This document shows, piece after piece, positions 57,421 to 64,000 of a stretch of 64,000 nucleotides of DNA. The position numbers were made by a program, and so were the translations under genes. The DNA comes from JACCZX01 sp963729165 (GTDB lineage: Bacteria; Pseudomonadota; Gammaproteobacteria; Burkholderiales; Burkholderiaceae_F): positions 62,001-126,000 of the forward strand of contig CAVSMM010000007.1 in NCBI GenBank assembly GCA_963729165.1, read 5' to 3'. Below the pieces are notes generated by a model. It worked only from the letters and a program-made list of their open reading frames with translations. It made no database searches and had not been told where the DNA came from. Every line of letters begins with the position of its first letter. Position 1 is the first letter of the stretch.

Positions 57421-58173
57421 TTACTTCTTGATCGGACGCGTACCGACTACTTCGACTTCCACGCGGCGATTCGGCTGCAAGCACGCGATCAACTGCGCAC
57501 GCGATTTGACCTCACCCTTCGGCGACGGATCCGCGCACTGCTTGACCGGATTGGCTTCACCCTTGCCTTCGGTGTAGACGCGGTTCGGCTCGATTCCCTT
57601 GGTGACAAGGTAATCCTTAACAGCCTGTGCGCGACGTTGCGAAAGTTTCAGGTTGTACGCATCGCTGCCGATGCGGTCCGTGTAGCCAACCGCGATGATC
57701 ACTTCGAGGCTGACACCGGCCAGTTTGGACACGAGGTCATCCAGCTTCGCGCGGCCTTCCGGACGCAACGTTGCTTTGTCGAAGTCGAACAGCGCATCTG
57801 CTGCAAACGTCACCTTCTCGCTGGTCGGAGCTGGCGGCGCCGGTGGTGCTGGCGGCGGCGGAGCCGGCGGTGCGGGTGGCGGCGGTGGCGGCGGTGGTGG
57901 CTCGCATACTTCTTTAGGCATCAGCGCCTTGTCGCAGTCACAGCCGACCGGGAACGGGCTGCCTTCGACCTTGGTTGTTCTGGCGCGCTCAACGCTCCAG
58001 AAACCCGTGCGCCAGCAGAGGCCGAACGGGTTCATGACCACCACGCCATTCGGACTGATGACGTAAGGGCTTTCGCGCGGATCGACGATCTTGATGTCCT
58101 TCTGCTGGGCGAGACCTACGCCAGAGACGGTCATCAATGCCGCAGCCACGAGGCCCAGCTTGATGAATTTCAT
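57421..58173 (-). CDS. ompA: OmpA-family outer-membrane/periplasmic protein
   Basis: Exported protein of 250 residues. The signal peptide is MKFIKLGLVAAALMTVSGVGLAQ. A region of about 80 residues with four cysteines (FGLCWRTGFW, GCDCDKALMPKEVCE) comes next, then a long Pro/Ala linker (residues about 92-117), then the OmpA C-terminal peptidoglycan-binding domain: LFDFDKATLRPEGRAKLDDL, GYTDRIGSDAYNLKLSQRRAQAVKDYL and PNRRVEVEV. The N-terminal part is too short for an eight-stranded barrel, so it may be periplasmic or anchored differently. Its position before ubiG-gph is typical of Burkholderiales. Confidence 0.93.
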   Translation of the reverse strand: MKFIKLGLVAAALMTVSGVGLAQQKDIKIVDPRESPYVISPNGVVVMNPFGLCWRTGFWSVERARTTKVEGSPFPVGCDCDKALMPKEVCEPPPPPPPPPAPPAPPPPAPPAPPAPTSEKVTFAADALFDFDKATLRPEGRAKLDDLVSKLAGVSLEVIIAVGYTDRIGSDAYNLKLSQRRAQAVKDYLVTKGIEPNRVYTEGKGEANPVKQCADPSPKGEVKSRAQLIACLQPNRRVEVEVVGTRPIKK

Positions 58174-58281
58174 ATTTGGTGCTCCTCACTCGAGATTTGA
58201 AGTTTTAAAACCGAGCATCCGGTGCGCAACCGAACGATCTTGACAAACCCGCGTCGATCGGTGGTCGTTTGGGCAGGCGCG

Positions 58282-59640
58282 TTAGCCTGTCGAAACGGCC
58301 CCGCTCGTGAGCAGAACTTGCCGGCAACGATTCTGCCACGCGCTCACCGAGGCCATGAGTGTCTTTTCCAGTTGGCCGTTGCTATCCGCAAGTGCGTGTC
58401 GCTTATGCACAACAGCCTTGCCAGCGATCCATACATCGGTGACCTGCTCGCGCCCGGCCGCGTACACGATTTGCGACACCACGTCATAAAGCGGTTGAGT
58501 TTCAACCGCCGCCAGATCGAACGCCGTCAGATCGGCCTGCTTGCCGACTTCGATCGATCCGATGCTGCGCTCGAGCCCAAGTGCACACGCGCCCGCCCAA
58601 GTTGCACTTTCAAGGGCTTCGCGCGCTCCGAACACGCTGGCGTCCTGGGCAACGCCTTTTGCAAGCAAAGCCGCCAGGCGGAGCTCAGCCAGCATGTCAA
58701 TCCGGTTATTGCTCGCCGCGCCGTCGGTGCCGATGGCGATGTTCACGCCGGCGGCTGACAGTTTTGCCACCGGCGCGAGACCGCTCCCCAACTTAAGATT
58801 GGACGCCGGACAGTGAGCGACCGAAGCGCCGCGCTGCGCGAGCAGTGCAATTTCGTGATCGTCCAGATGCACTGCATGCACGGCGATTAACCGCTCCGAC
58901 ACGATCCCAAGGCGGTCGAGCCGCTGCAGCGGCCGTAAGCCATGCTTCGCAACTGATTCCGAAATCTCCTCCTCGGTCTCGTGCACATGCGTATGAATTG
59001 GCAAATCGAGCTCTTCAGCCAGTATCGCTATGCGCTTCAGCGTTTGATCGGCGACGGTGTAGGGCGCATGCGGAGCCAGCGTGAATGTCACCAGGGGGTC
59101 GTTGCGAAACGCATCGCGCGTCGCGAGTCCCTTGCGGAGATAGTCATCCGCATCTGCGGCGTACGCGGTCGGAAATTCGATTGCCACGATGCCCGCTACC
59201 GCCCGCATACCCAAACCGCGCAGCGCGCGTAGGGTCGCCTCCGGGTAAAAGTACATGTCTGAGCAGGTCGTAGTGCCGGAGCGCAACATCTCGAGTCCGG
59301 CGAGCTGTGCGCCGTCGTGTACGAAGTCGGCCGATACGAGCGCTGCCTCGAGTGGCCAAATGCGATCCTTTAGCCAGCGCATCAGCGGCAGATCGTCCCC
59401 AACGCCTCGGAGCAACGACATGGCCGCATGCGCGTGGCAGTTGACCAATCCCGGTGTCACCGCGTGCGTAGCAAGCGTGTGCGTCGCGGTGGCCCGATAG
59501 CGCTGTGTGGCTTCGGTCGATGGCAGCACGTCGACGATGGTGCCGTTTGCGACCGCAATCGCGTGGTGCTCGAGCACTGCGGCGCGCGGCACGATCGGAA
59601 TGACCCAGCGGGCGTGGATGAGCGTGTCGAGGTCGGTCAT
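58282..59640 (-). CDS. mtaD: 5-methylthioadenosine/S-adenosylhomocysteine deaminase-type amidohydrolase
   Basis: Metal-dependent hydrolase of 452 residues (TRZ/ATZ type) predicted to deaminate MTA or SAH. Metal and active-site motifs: PGLVNCHAHAAMSLLRG (HxH) near residue 62, HAPYTVADQTLKRI, IHTHVHETEEEI near residue 217, VHAVHLDDHEIALL, and IGTDGAASNNRIDMLAEL with the metal Asp. ATG 59640 is used; an in-frame GTG at 59661 would add seven residues. It diverges from gyrA with about 150 bases between them. Guanine-type or triazine substrates are alternative activities of the family. Confidence 0.87.
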   Translation of the reverse strand: MTDLDTLIHARWVIPIVPRAAVLEHHAIAVANGTIVDVLPSTEATQRYRATATHTLATHAVTPGLVNCHAHAAMSLLRGVGDDLPLMRWLKDRIWPLEAALVSADFVHDGAQLAGLEMLRSGTTTCSDMYFYPEATLRALRGLGMRAVAGIVAIEFPTAYAADADDYLRKGLATRDAFRNDPLVTFTLAPHAPYTVADQTLKRIAILAEELDLPIHTHVHETEEEISESVAKHGLRPLQRLDRLGIVSERLIAVHAVHLDDHEIALLAQRGASVAHCPASNLKLGSGLAPVAKLSAAGVNIAIGTDGAASNNRIDMLAELRLAALLAKGVAQDASVFGAREALESATWAGACALGLERSIGSIEVGKQADLTAFDLAAVETQPLYDVVSQIVYAAGREQVTDVWIAGKAVVHKRHALADSNGQLEKTLMASVSAWQNRCRQVLLTSGAVSTG

Positions 59641-59790
59641 TGCAAGGGATTCGTAACCCACCGGGCATCCAAAATCAGGGCGCGCGATTACAGCACATGA
59701 CGTCGTGCCGACGCGAAATCAGGGCCTCGCACTGATAAACTTCACGGCTTGATTTTTCTCTTAGCTGCCGGACCTGCATTGGAAAATTCA

Positions 59791-62433
59791 GTGGATCAAT
59801 TCGCCAAGGAAACGCTGCCGATTTCGCTCGAAGAAGAGATGCGGCGGTCGTATCTTGACTATGCGATGAGCGTGATTGTCGGCCGTGCGCTTCCCGACGT
59901 TCGCGACGGGCTGAAGCCGGTCCACCGTAGGGTCTTGTACGCGATGCACGAGAGCAACTACGTGCATACGCGGCCGTATGTGAAGTGCGCGCGCGTCGTC
60001 GGTGATGTGATGGGTAAATATCACCCGCACGGAGATCAGGCGATTTACGACACGCTCGTCAGAATGGCGCAGCCATTTTCGTTGCGCTATCTGCTGATCG
60101 ACGGTCAGGGCAACTTCGGCTCGGTCGACGGCGACAACCCCGCGGCGATGCGTTACACCGAGTGCCGGTTGTCGAAGATCGCGGCGTCGCTGCTGCTGGA
60201 TATCGACAAGGAAACGGTCGACTTCGCTCCGAACTACGACGGCAAGGAGCAGGAGCCGCTGGTGTTACCGGCGCGTGTGCCGAACCTGTTGATCAACGGG
60301 TCGGCCGGCATCGCGGTCGGAATGGCTACCAATATTCCGCCGCATAACCTCGGCGAAGTGATTGATGGCTGCATGACGCTGTTGCGTAATCCGCAGGCGA
60401 CGATCGATGAGCTGATCGAACTGATCCCGGCGCCTGACTTTCCGACCGCGGGAATCATCTACGGCATCGAAGGCGTGCGTGAAGGTTATCGCACCGGTCG
60501 CGGCCGTGTGGTGATGCGCGCGAAGGCGCACTTCGAGGAAATCGACAAGGGCACGCGCTCGGCGATCATCATCGACGAGCTGCCGTATCAGGTGAACAAG
60601 CGCGTGCTGCTCGAGCGCATCGCCGAGATGGTCAACGAAAAGCGCATCGAGGGCATCTCCGACATTCGCGATGAATCGGACAAATCGGGCATGCGTGTCG
60701 TGTTCGAGCTGAAGCGAAACGAGCAACCCGATGTCGTGCTGAACAATCTTTACAAGCAGTCGCAGCTGCAGGACACGTTCGGTATCAACATGGTGGCGCT
60801 GGTCGACGGCCAGCCGCGCGTGCTGAACCTGAAGCAGATGCTCGATGCGTTCTTGTCGCATCGGCGCGAGGTGATCACACGGCGCACCGTGTTCGAGCTG
60901 CGCGAGGCACGCCGGCGCGGCCATGTACTCGAAGGGCTCGCAGTGGCGCTCGCGAATATCGACGAGTTCATCGTGCTGATCAAGGCGGCGCCAACGCCGC
61001 CCGTCGCAAAGACCGGATTGATGAGCCGAGCCTGGGATTCGTCGGTCGTACGCGAGATGTTGACACGCGCGGGACGCGATATGAATGTCTATCGCCCCGA
61101 GGCGATGGACCCGCGCTTCGGGCTGATGGACGATGGGCTCTATCGGCTGTCGGACGAGCAGGCCGAGCAGATCTTGCAGATGCGCCTGCAGCGCCTGACA
61201 GGGCTCGAGCAGGACAAGATCGTCAATGAATATCGCGACGTGATGGAGCAGATTACCGATCTGCTGAACGTGCTCGCGACGCCTGCGCGGATCACCGACA
61301 TCATTGCCGAGGAACTACTCGCGCTGAAGAGCGAGTTCGGTGACGCGCGCCGCTCGGAGATCGTGCGCAGCGCGCAGGATCTGATCACCGAAGATCTGAT
61401 CACGCCGGAAGACATGGTGGTCACTTTGTCGCACGCCGGCTATATAAAGAGCCAGCCGCTGGCGGACTATCGCTCGCAGCGGCGTGGGGGGCGCGGCAAG
61501 CAGGCCGCGTCGACGCGTGAAGACGACTGGATCGATCAACTGTTCATCGCGCACACGCACGACACGATCCTGTGCTTCTCGGATCGCGGCCGCCTGTACT
61601 GGCTGAAGGTGTGGGAAGTGCCGCAGGGGCAGCGCAACGCGCGTGGCCGGCCGATCGTCAACATGTTTCCGTTGATGGAGAACGAGAAGATCACGGTCGT
61701 GCTGCCGATCAAACAGTTTGATGCGGAACACTTCGTGTTCATGTCCACGGCGATGGGCATCGTCAAGAAAACTGCGCTGACGGATTTCTCGAATCCGCGC
61801 AAAGCCGGCATCATTGCCGTTGACCTCGACGCCGGTGACTATTTGATCGGCGCTGCAATCACCGACGGCAAGCACGACGTGATGCTTTTCTCCGATGCAG
61901 GCAAGGCGGTGCGCTTCGACGAGAACGACGTGCGCCCGATGGGCCGCCAGGCACGCGGCGTGCGCGGCATGTGGCTCGACGAGGGCCAGCAGGTCATTGC
62001 AATGCTCGTGGCCGAAGACGAGCGTCAGAGTGTGCTGACCGCGACCGAGAATGGGTTCGGCAAACGCACGCCGATCGTCGAGTACACGCGCCACTCGCGC
62101 GCTACGCGCGGAATGATCGCGATCACCACCAGCGAGCGAAACGGCAAGGTGGTCGCTGCTACGTTGGTGCGTAATGACGACGAGGTAATGCTGATCACAA
62201 CGGGCGGCGTACTGATTCGTACGCGAGTCGCCGAGATCCGCGAGATGGGTCGTGCAACGCAGGGCGTCACGCTGATCGCTCTTGATGATGGGACGCAGCT
62301 TTCGGGTCTGCAACGCGTCGTCGAGCGCGACAGCGATGTGGTGAACGGCGAAGCACTCGGGAACGGCAGCGGGCACGCGACGGCCCTCGATGCGAGCGAT
62401 GGCGGCTCCGCAGACGACCCGCCGCAAGCCTGA
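59791..62433 (+). CDS. gyrA: DNA gyrase subunit A
   Basis: Breaks and rejoins DNA in gyrase. The start is GTG 59791, giving MDQFAKETLPISLEEEMRRS, the usual N-terminus; a longer TTG start is not conserved. The product is 880 residues, intact. The breakage domain shows LPDVRDGLKPVHRRVLYAM, HPHGDQAIYDTLVRMAQPF and the catalytic Tyr in AAMRYTECRLSKIA. The GyrA box QRRGGRG near residue 570 confirms gyrase and rules out ParC, followed by the C-terminal pinwheel and a variable acidic tail. The residue equivalent to E. coli Ser83 in the quinolone region is Gln (HGDQAIYD). Confidence 0.97.
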   Translation: MDQFAKETLPISLEEEMRRSYLDYAMSVIVGRALPDVRDGLKPVHRRVLYAMHESNYVHTRPYVKCARVVGDVMGKYHPHGDQAIYDTLVRMAQPFSLRYLLIDGQGNFGSVDGDNPAAMRYTECRLSKIAASLLLDIDKETVDFAPNYDGKEQEPLVLPARVPNLLINGSAGIAVGMATNIPPHNLGEVIDGCMTLLRNPQATIDELIELIPAPDFPTAGIIYGIEGVREGYRTGRGRVVMRAKAHFEEIDKGTRSAIIIDELPYQVNKRVLLERIAEMVNEKRIEGISDIRDESDKSGMRVVFELKRNEQPDVVLNNLYKQSQLQDTFGINMVALVDGQPRVLNLKQMLDAFLSHRREVITRRTVFELREARRRGHVLEGLAVALANIDEFIVLIKAAPTPPVAKTGLMSRAWDSSVVREMLTRAGRDMNVYRPEAMDPRFGLMDDGLYRLSDEQAEQILQMRLQRLTGLEQDKIVNEYRDVMEQITDLLNVLATPARITDIIAEELLALKSEFGDARRSEIVRSAQDLITEDLITPEDMVVTLSHAGYIKSQPLADYRSQRRGGRGKQAASTREDDWIDQLFIAHTHDTILCFSDRGRLYWLKVWEVPQGQRNARGRPIVNMFPLMENEKITVVLPIKQFDAEHFVFMSTAMGIVKKTALTDFSNPRKAGIIAVDLDAGDYLIGAAITDGKHDVMLFSDAGKAVRFDENDVRPMGRQARGVRGMWLDEGQQVIAMLVAEDERQSVLTATENGFGKRTPIVEYTRHSRATRGMIAITTSERNGKVVAATLVRNDDEVMLITTGGVLIRTRVAEIREMGRATQGVTLIALDDGTQLSGLQRVVERDSDVVNGEALGNGSGHATALDASDGGSADDPPQA

Positions 62434-62475
62434 CGTGCGGCAGAATTTTTATGCGGTTTGCGCGGCGGGCTTCAC

Positions 62476-63600
62476 ATGAACCGGCCGAGCACCGCCACGG
62501 GTGAGCACGCCGACGATCGTCTCAAGCTACTGCGCGAAGCAATCGACGCTGTCGATGCGCGCTTGATCACGCTTTTAAACGAACGCGCTCAACTCGCGCT
62601 CGACGTCGGGCAGATCAAGCATGGTGCCGGCACACCGGTGTTTCGGCCCGAGCGCGAGGCAGAAGTGTTGCGACGCGCCGGTGCTGCGAATAGTGGTCCG
62701 CTGTCGCGCGACCACGTCACAAACATTTTTCGTGAAGTGATCTCGGCGTGTCGTGCACTGGAACGGCCCATGACGGTCGCGTATCTCGGACCGGCGGGAA
62801 CATTTTCCGAGATGGCGATGCAGCGCCAGTTTGGCACCAGCGTCACCGGGCTGCCGTGCATGACGCTGGACGAAGTATTCCGCACGACCGAAGCGGGCAG
62901 TGCCGAGCTGGCTATCGTGCCGCTCGAGAATTCTTCCGAGGGCGCGGTCAGCCGCACGCTCGATTTGTTGCTTGCAACACCGCTGAGCATGCTGGCCGAA
63001 GTGTCGATATCGGTAGAGCACAACCTGTTTACCAAGACCGGCTCGATGAATGGTGTCGAGCGCGTCTGTGCACATGCGCAGGCGCTGGCGCAATGCGCGG
63101 GTTGGCTGAATCAGCATTGGCCGACGCTCGAGCGGCAACCTGTTGCGAGCAACGCCGAAGGCGCGCGCCTGGCTTCGCTCGATGAAAAAACCGCAGCCAT
63201 CGCCGGTGAATCGGCCGCGCGGCACTTCAACGTGCAGACCGTAGCGGCGCAGATCCAGGACGATACGCATAACCGGACGCGCTTCGCCGTTCTCGGCGCG
63301 CAAACCGCGCAGCGACCGGCGCCGTCGGCGCACAACAAGACATCGCTGATCCTTTCGGTGCCGAACAAAGCAGGCGCCGTGTTCCACATGCTGTCGCCAC
63401 TCGCCGCGCACGGCGTTTCGATGACACGCTTTGAATCGCGGCCGGCGCGTGTCGGTACCTGGGAGTATTACTTCTATGTCGACGTCGAAGGTCACGTCGA
63501 TGAGCCGAAAGTTGCGCGAGCGCTTGCAGAGCTGCAGCAGGCATGCGCGTTCTACAAATGCCTGGGCTCGTATCCGGCCGAGCGAGCTGAGTCGCAATGA
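62476..63600 (+). CDS. pheA: Bifunctional chorismate mutase/prephenate dehydratase
   Basis: Converts chorismate to prephenate and then to phenylpyruvate for phenylalanine. The 374-residue product has three parts: the AroQ mutase domain (LREAIDAVDARLITLLNERAQLA, residues about 20-100), the dehydratase domain (TVAYLGPAGTFSEMAMQRQFG, VPLENSSEGAVSRTLDLLL, NRTRFAVLG) and a C-terminal ACT domain (TSLILSVPNKAGAVFHMLSPL, MTRFESRPARVGTWEYYFYVD) for Phe feedback. ATG 62476. It follows gyrA with only about 40 bases; serC, often between them in Burkholderiales, is absent. Its stop overlaps hisC by four bases. Confidence 0.95.
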   Translation: MNRPSTATGEHADDRLKLLREAIDAVDARLITLLNERAQLALDVGQIKHGAGTPVFRPEREAEVLRRAGAANSGPLSRDHVTNIFREVISACRALERPMTVAYLGPAGTFSEMAMQRQFGTSVTGLPCMTLDEVFRTTEAGSAELAIVPLENSSEGAVSRTLDLLLATPLSMLAEVSISVEHNLFTKTGSMNGVERVCAHAQALAQCAGWLNQHWPTLERQPVASNAEGARLASLDEKTAAIAGESAARHFNVQTVAAQIQDDTHNRTRFAVLGAQTAQRPAPSAHNKTSLILSVPNKAGAVFHMLSPLAAHGVSMTRFESRPARVGTWEYYFYVDVEGHVDEPKVARALAELQQACAFYKCLGSYPAERAESQ

Positions 63601-64000
63601 GCGGTATCCCGGCTCTGCCCTACGTGCGTGCGATTGCGCCGTACCAGGCCGGCAAGCCAATCGATGAGCTCGCGCGCGAATTCGGTCTTGATCCGAAGTC
63701 GATCGTCAAGCTCGCGTCCAATGAAAATCCGCGCGGGATGCCCGAGTCGGCAAGGCGTGCGATCGCCGGCGCAATGACTGATCTGGGGCGCTATCCCGAT
63801 AGCAACGGGTTCGCGTTGAAGTCGGCGCTTTCCGCGAAGTTCAACGTTCCTGCGGACTGGATCACGCTCGGCAACGGCAGCAACGACATTCTCGAATTGG
63901 CCGCGGCGGCGCATTTGTCGCCGGGTCGCAGTTGCGTTTATGCACGACACTCGTTTGCCGTGTATGCGCTCGCAACGCAAGCGCGTGGCGCGCGCGCGAT
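63597..64000 (+). CDS. hisC: Histidinol-phosphate aminotransferase (partial, N-terminal)
   Basis: PLP enzyme of histidine (and possibly aromatic amino acid) synthesis. The first 134 codons are in the window: MSGIPALPYVRAIAPYQAGK, VKLASNENPRGMPES, RYPDSNGFALKSALSAKF and ITLGNGSNDILELAAAAHL, then the gene runs off the right edge before the PLP Lys. The ATG at 63597 overlaps the pheA stop (ATGA). Linkage with pheA suggests a copy serving phenylalanine/tyrosine transamination. Confidence 0.93.
   Translation, partial: MSGIPALPYVRAIAPYQAGKPIDELAREFGLDPKSIVKLASNENPRGMPESARRAIAGAMTDLGRYPDSNGFALKSALSAKFNVPADWITLGNGSNDILELAAAAHLSPGRSCVYARHSFAVYALATQARGARA

Noticed and set aside
61315..62427. Long antisense open frame of 370 codons opposite gyrA, and similar ones opposite clpA, rpoD, the helicase and pheA
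   Set aside because: They mirror conserved genes on the other strand; long shadow frames are expected in GC-rich coding DNA and none resembles a protein family.
59791..62433. ParC instead of GyrA
   Set aside because: The GyrA box QRRGGRG and the long C-terminal domain identify gyrase.

Overview
The window looks like a chromosomal segment of a GC-rich betaproteobacterium in or near the Burkholderiales. The evidence is gene order: exbB-exbD-lpxK-Trm112-kdsB-adk, ribF-ileS-lspA-coaBC-dut, rpsU-yqeY-dnaG-rpoD, clpS-clpA, ompA-ubiG-gph and gyrA-pheA-hisC all follow arrangements typical of that group. PEP-CTERM proteins and a flavocytochrome c sulfide dehydrogenase suggest an environmental, possibly uncultured lineage. 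No plasmid, phage, insertion-sequence, integrase or CRISPR genes were seen.

Layout. 1-5.1 kb (minus): adk (cut by the window edge), an orphan peptide-type solute-binding protein, kdsB, Trm112, lpxK, exbD, exbB. 5.3-10.3 kb: xseA, a urate-oxidase-N-like membrane protein, sodB, a DUF192 protein, icd, cspA. 10.8-15.2 kb: clpS-clpA, then cytochrome c plus the FccB flavoprotein. 15.2-21.7 kb (minus): dut, a small membrane protein, coaBC, lspA, ileS, ribF. 21.7-32.7 kb: purN, an RsmB-type methyltransferase, MscS channel, acyl desaturase, rpmG/rpmB/radC (minus), ispH, a chalcone-isomerase-like protein, ogt, xerD, plsY, tsaD (minus). 32.8-39.7 kb: the macromolecular synthesis operon rpsU-yqeY-dnaG-rpoD followed immediately by a CAU tRNA and a DEAD-box helicase. 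39.7-47.2 kb: a catabolic cluster with a divergent SDR, a branched-chain-type ABC transporter (binding protein, LivH and an apparent LivM-LivG-LivF fusion), a lambda-crystallin-type 3-hydroxyacid dehydrogenase and a BKACE beta-keto acid cleavage enzyme. 47.3-49.1 kb (minus): metY and a CoA-binding protein. 49.3-55.3 kb: an accessory stretch with two PEP-CTERM proteins, a pyrophosphatase, a kelch-like protein, a sugar-transfer-type ATP-grasp protein and a decayed SRAP gene, ending at the 3' end of ssrA (tmRNA). 55.3-64 kb: ssrA, gph, ubiG, ompA, mtaD (minus), then gyrA, pheA and hisC (plus, cut by the edge).

The most promising biology is the 40-47 kb cluster: import of a small acid, oxidation of a beta-hydroxyl, then acetyl-CoA-dependent cleavage of the beta-keto acid. 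Its substrate cannot be read from sequence.

A strong technical caution applies. About twenty genes carry single-base frameshifts, including indispensable ones (dnaG, rpoD, ileS, coaBC, ribF, lpxK). Where the repair can be inferred it is usually one base added or lost in or beside a short G, C or T run. This fits uncorrected sequencing or assembly error better than gene decay. Coordinates for these genes span the whole interrupted reading frame.
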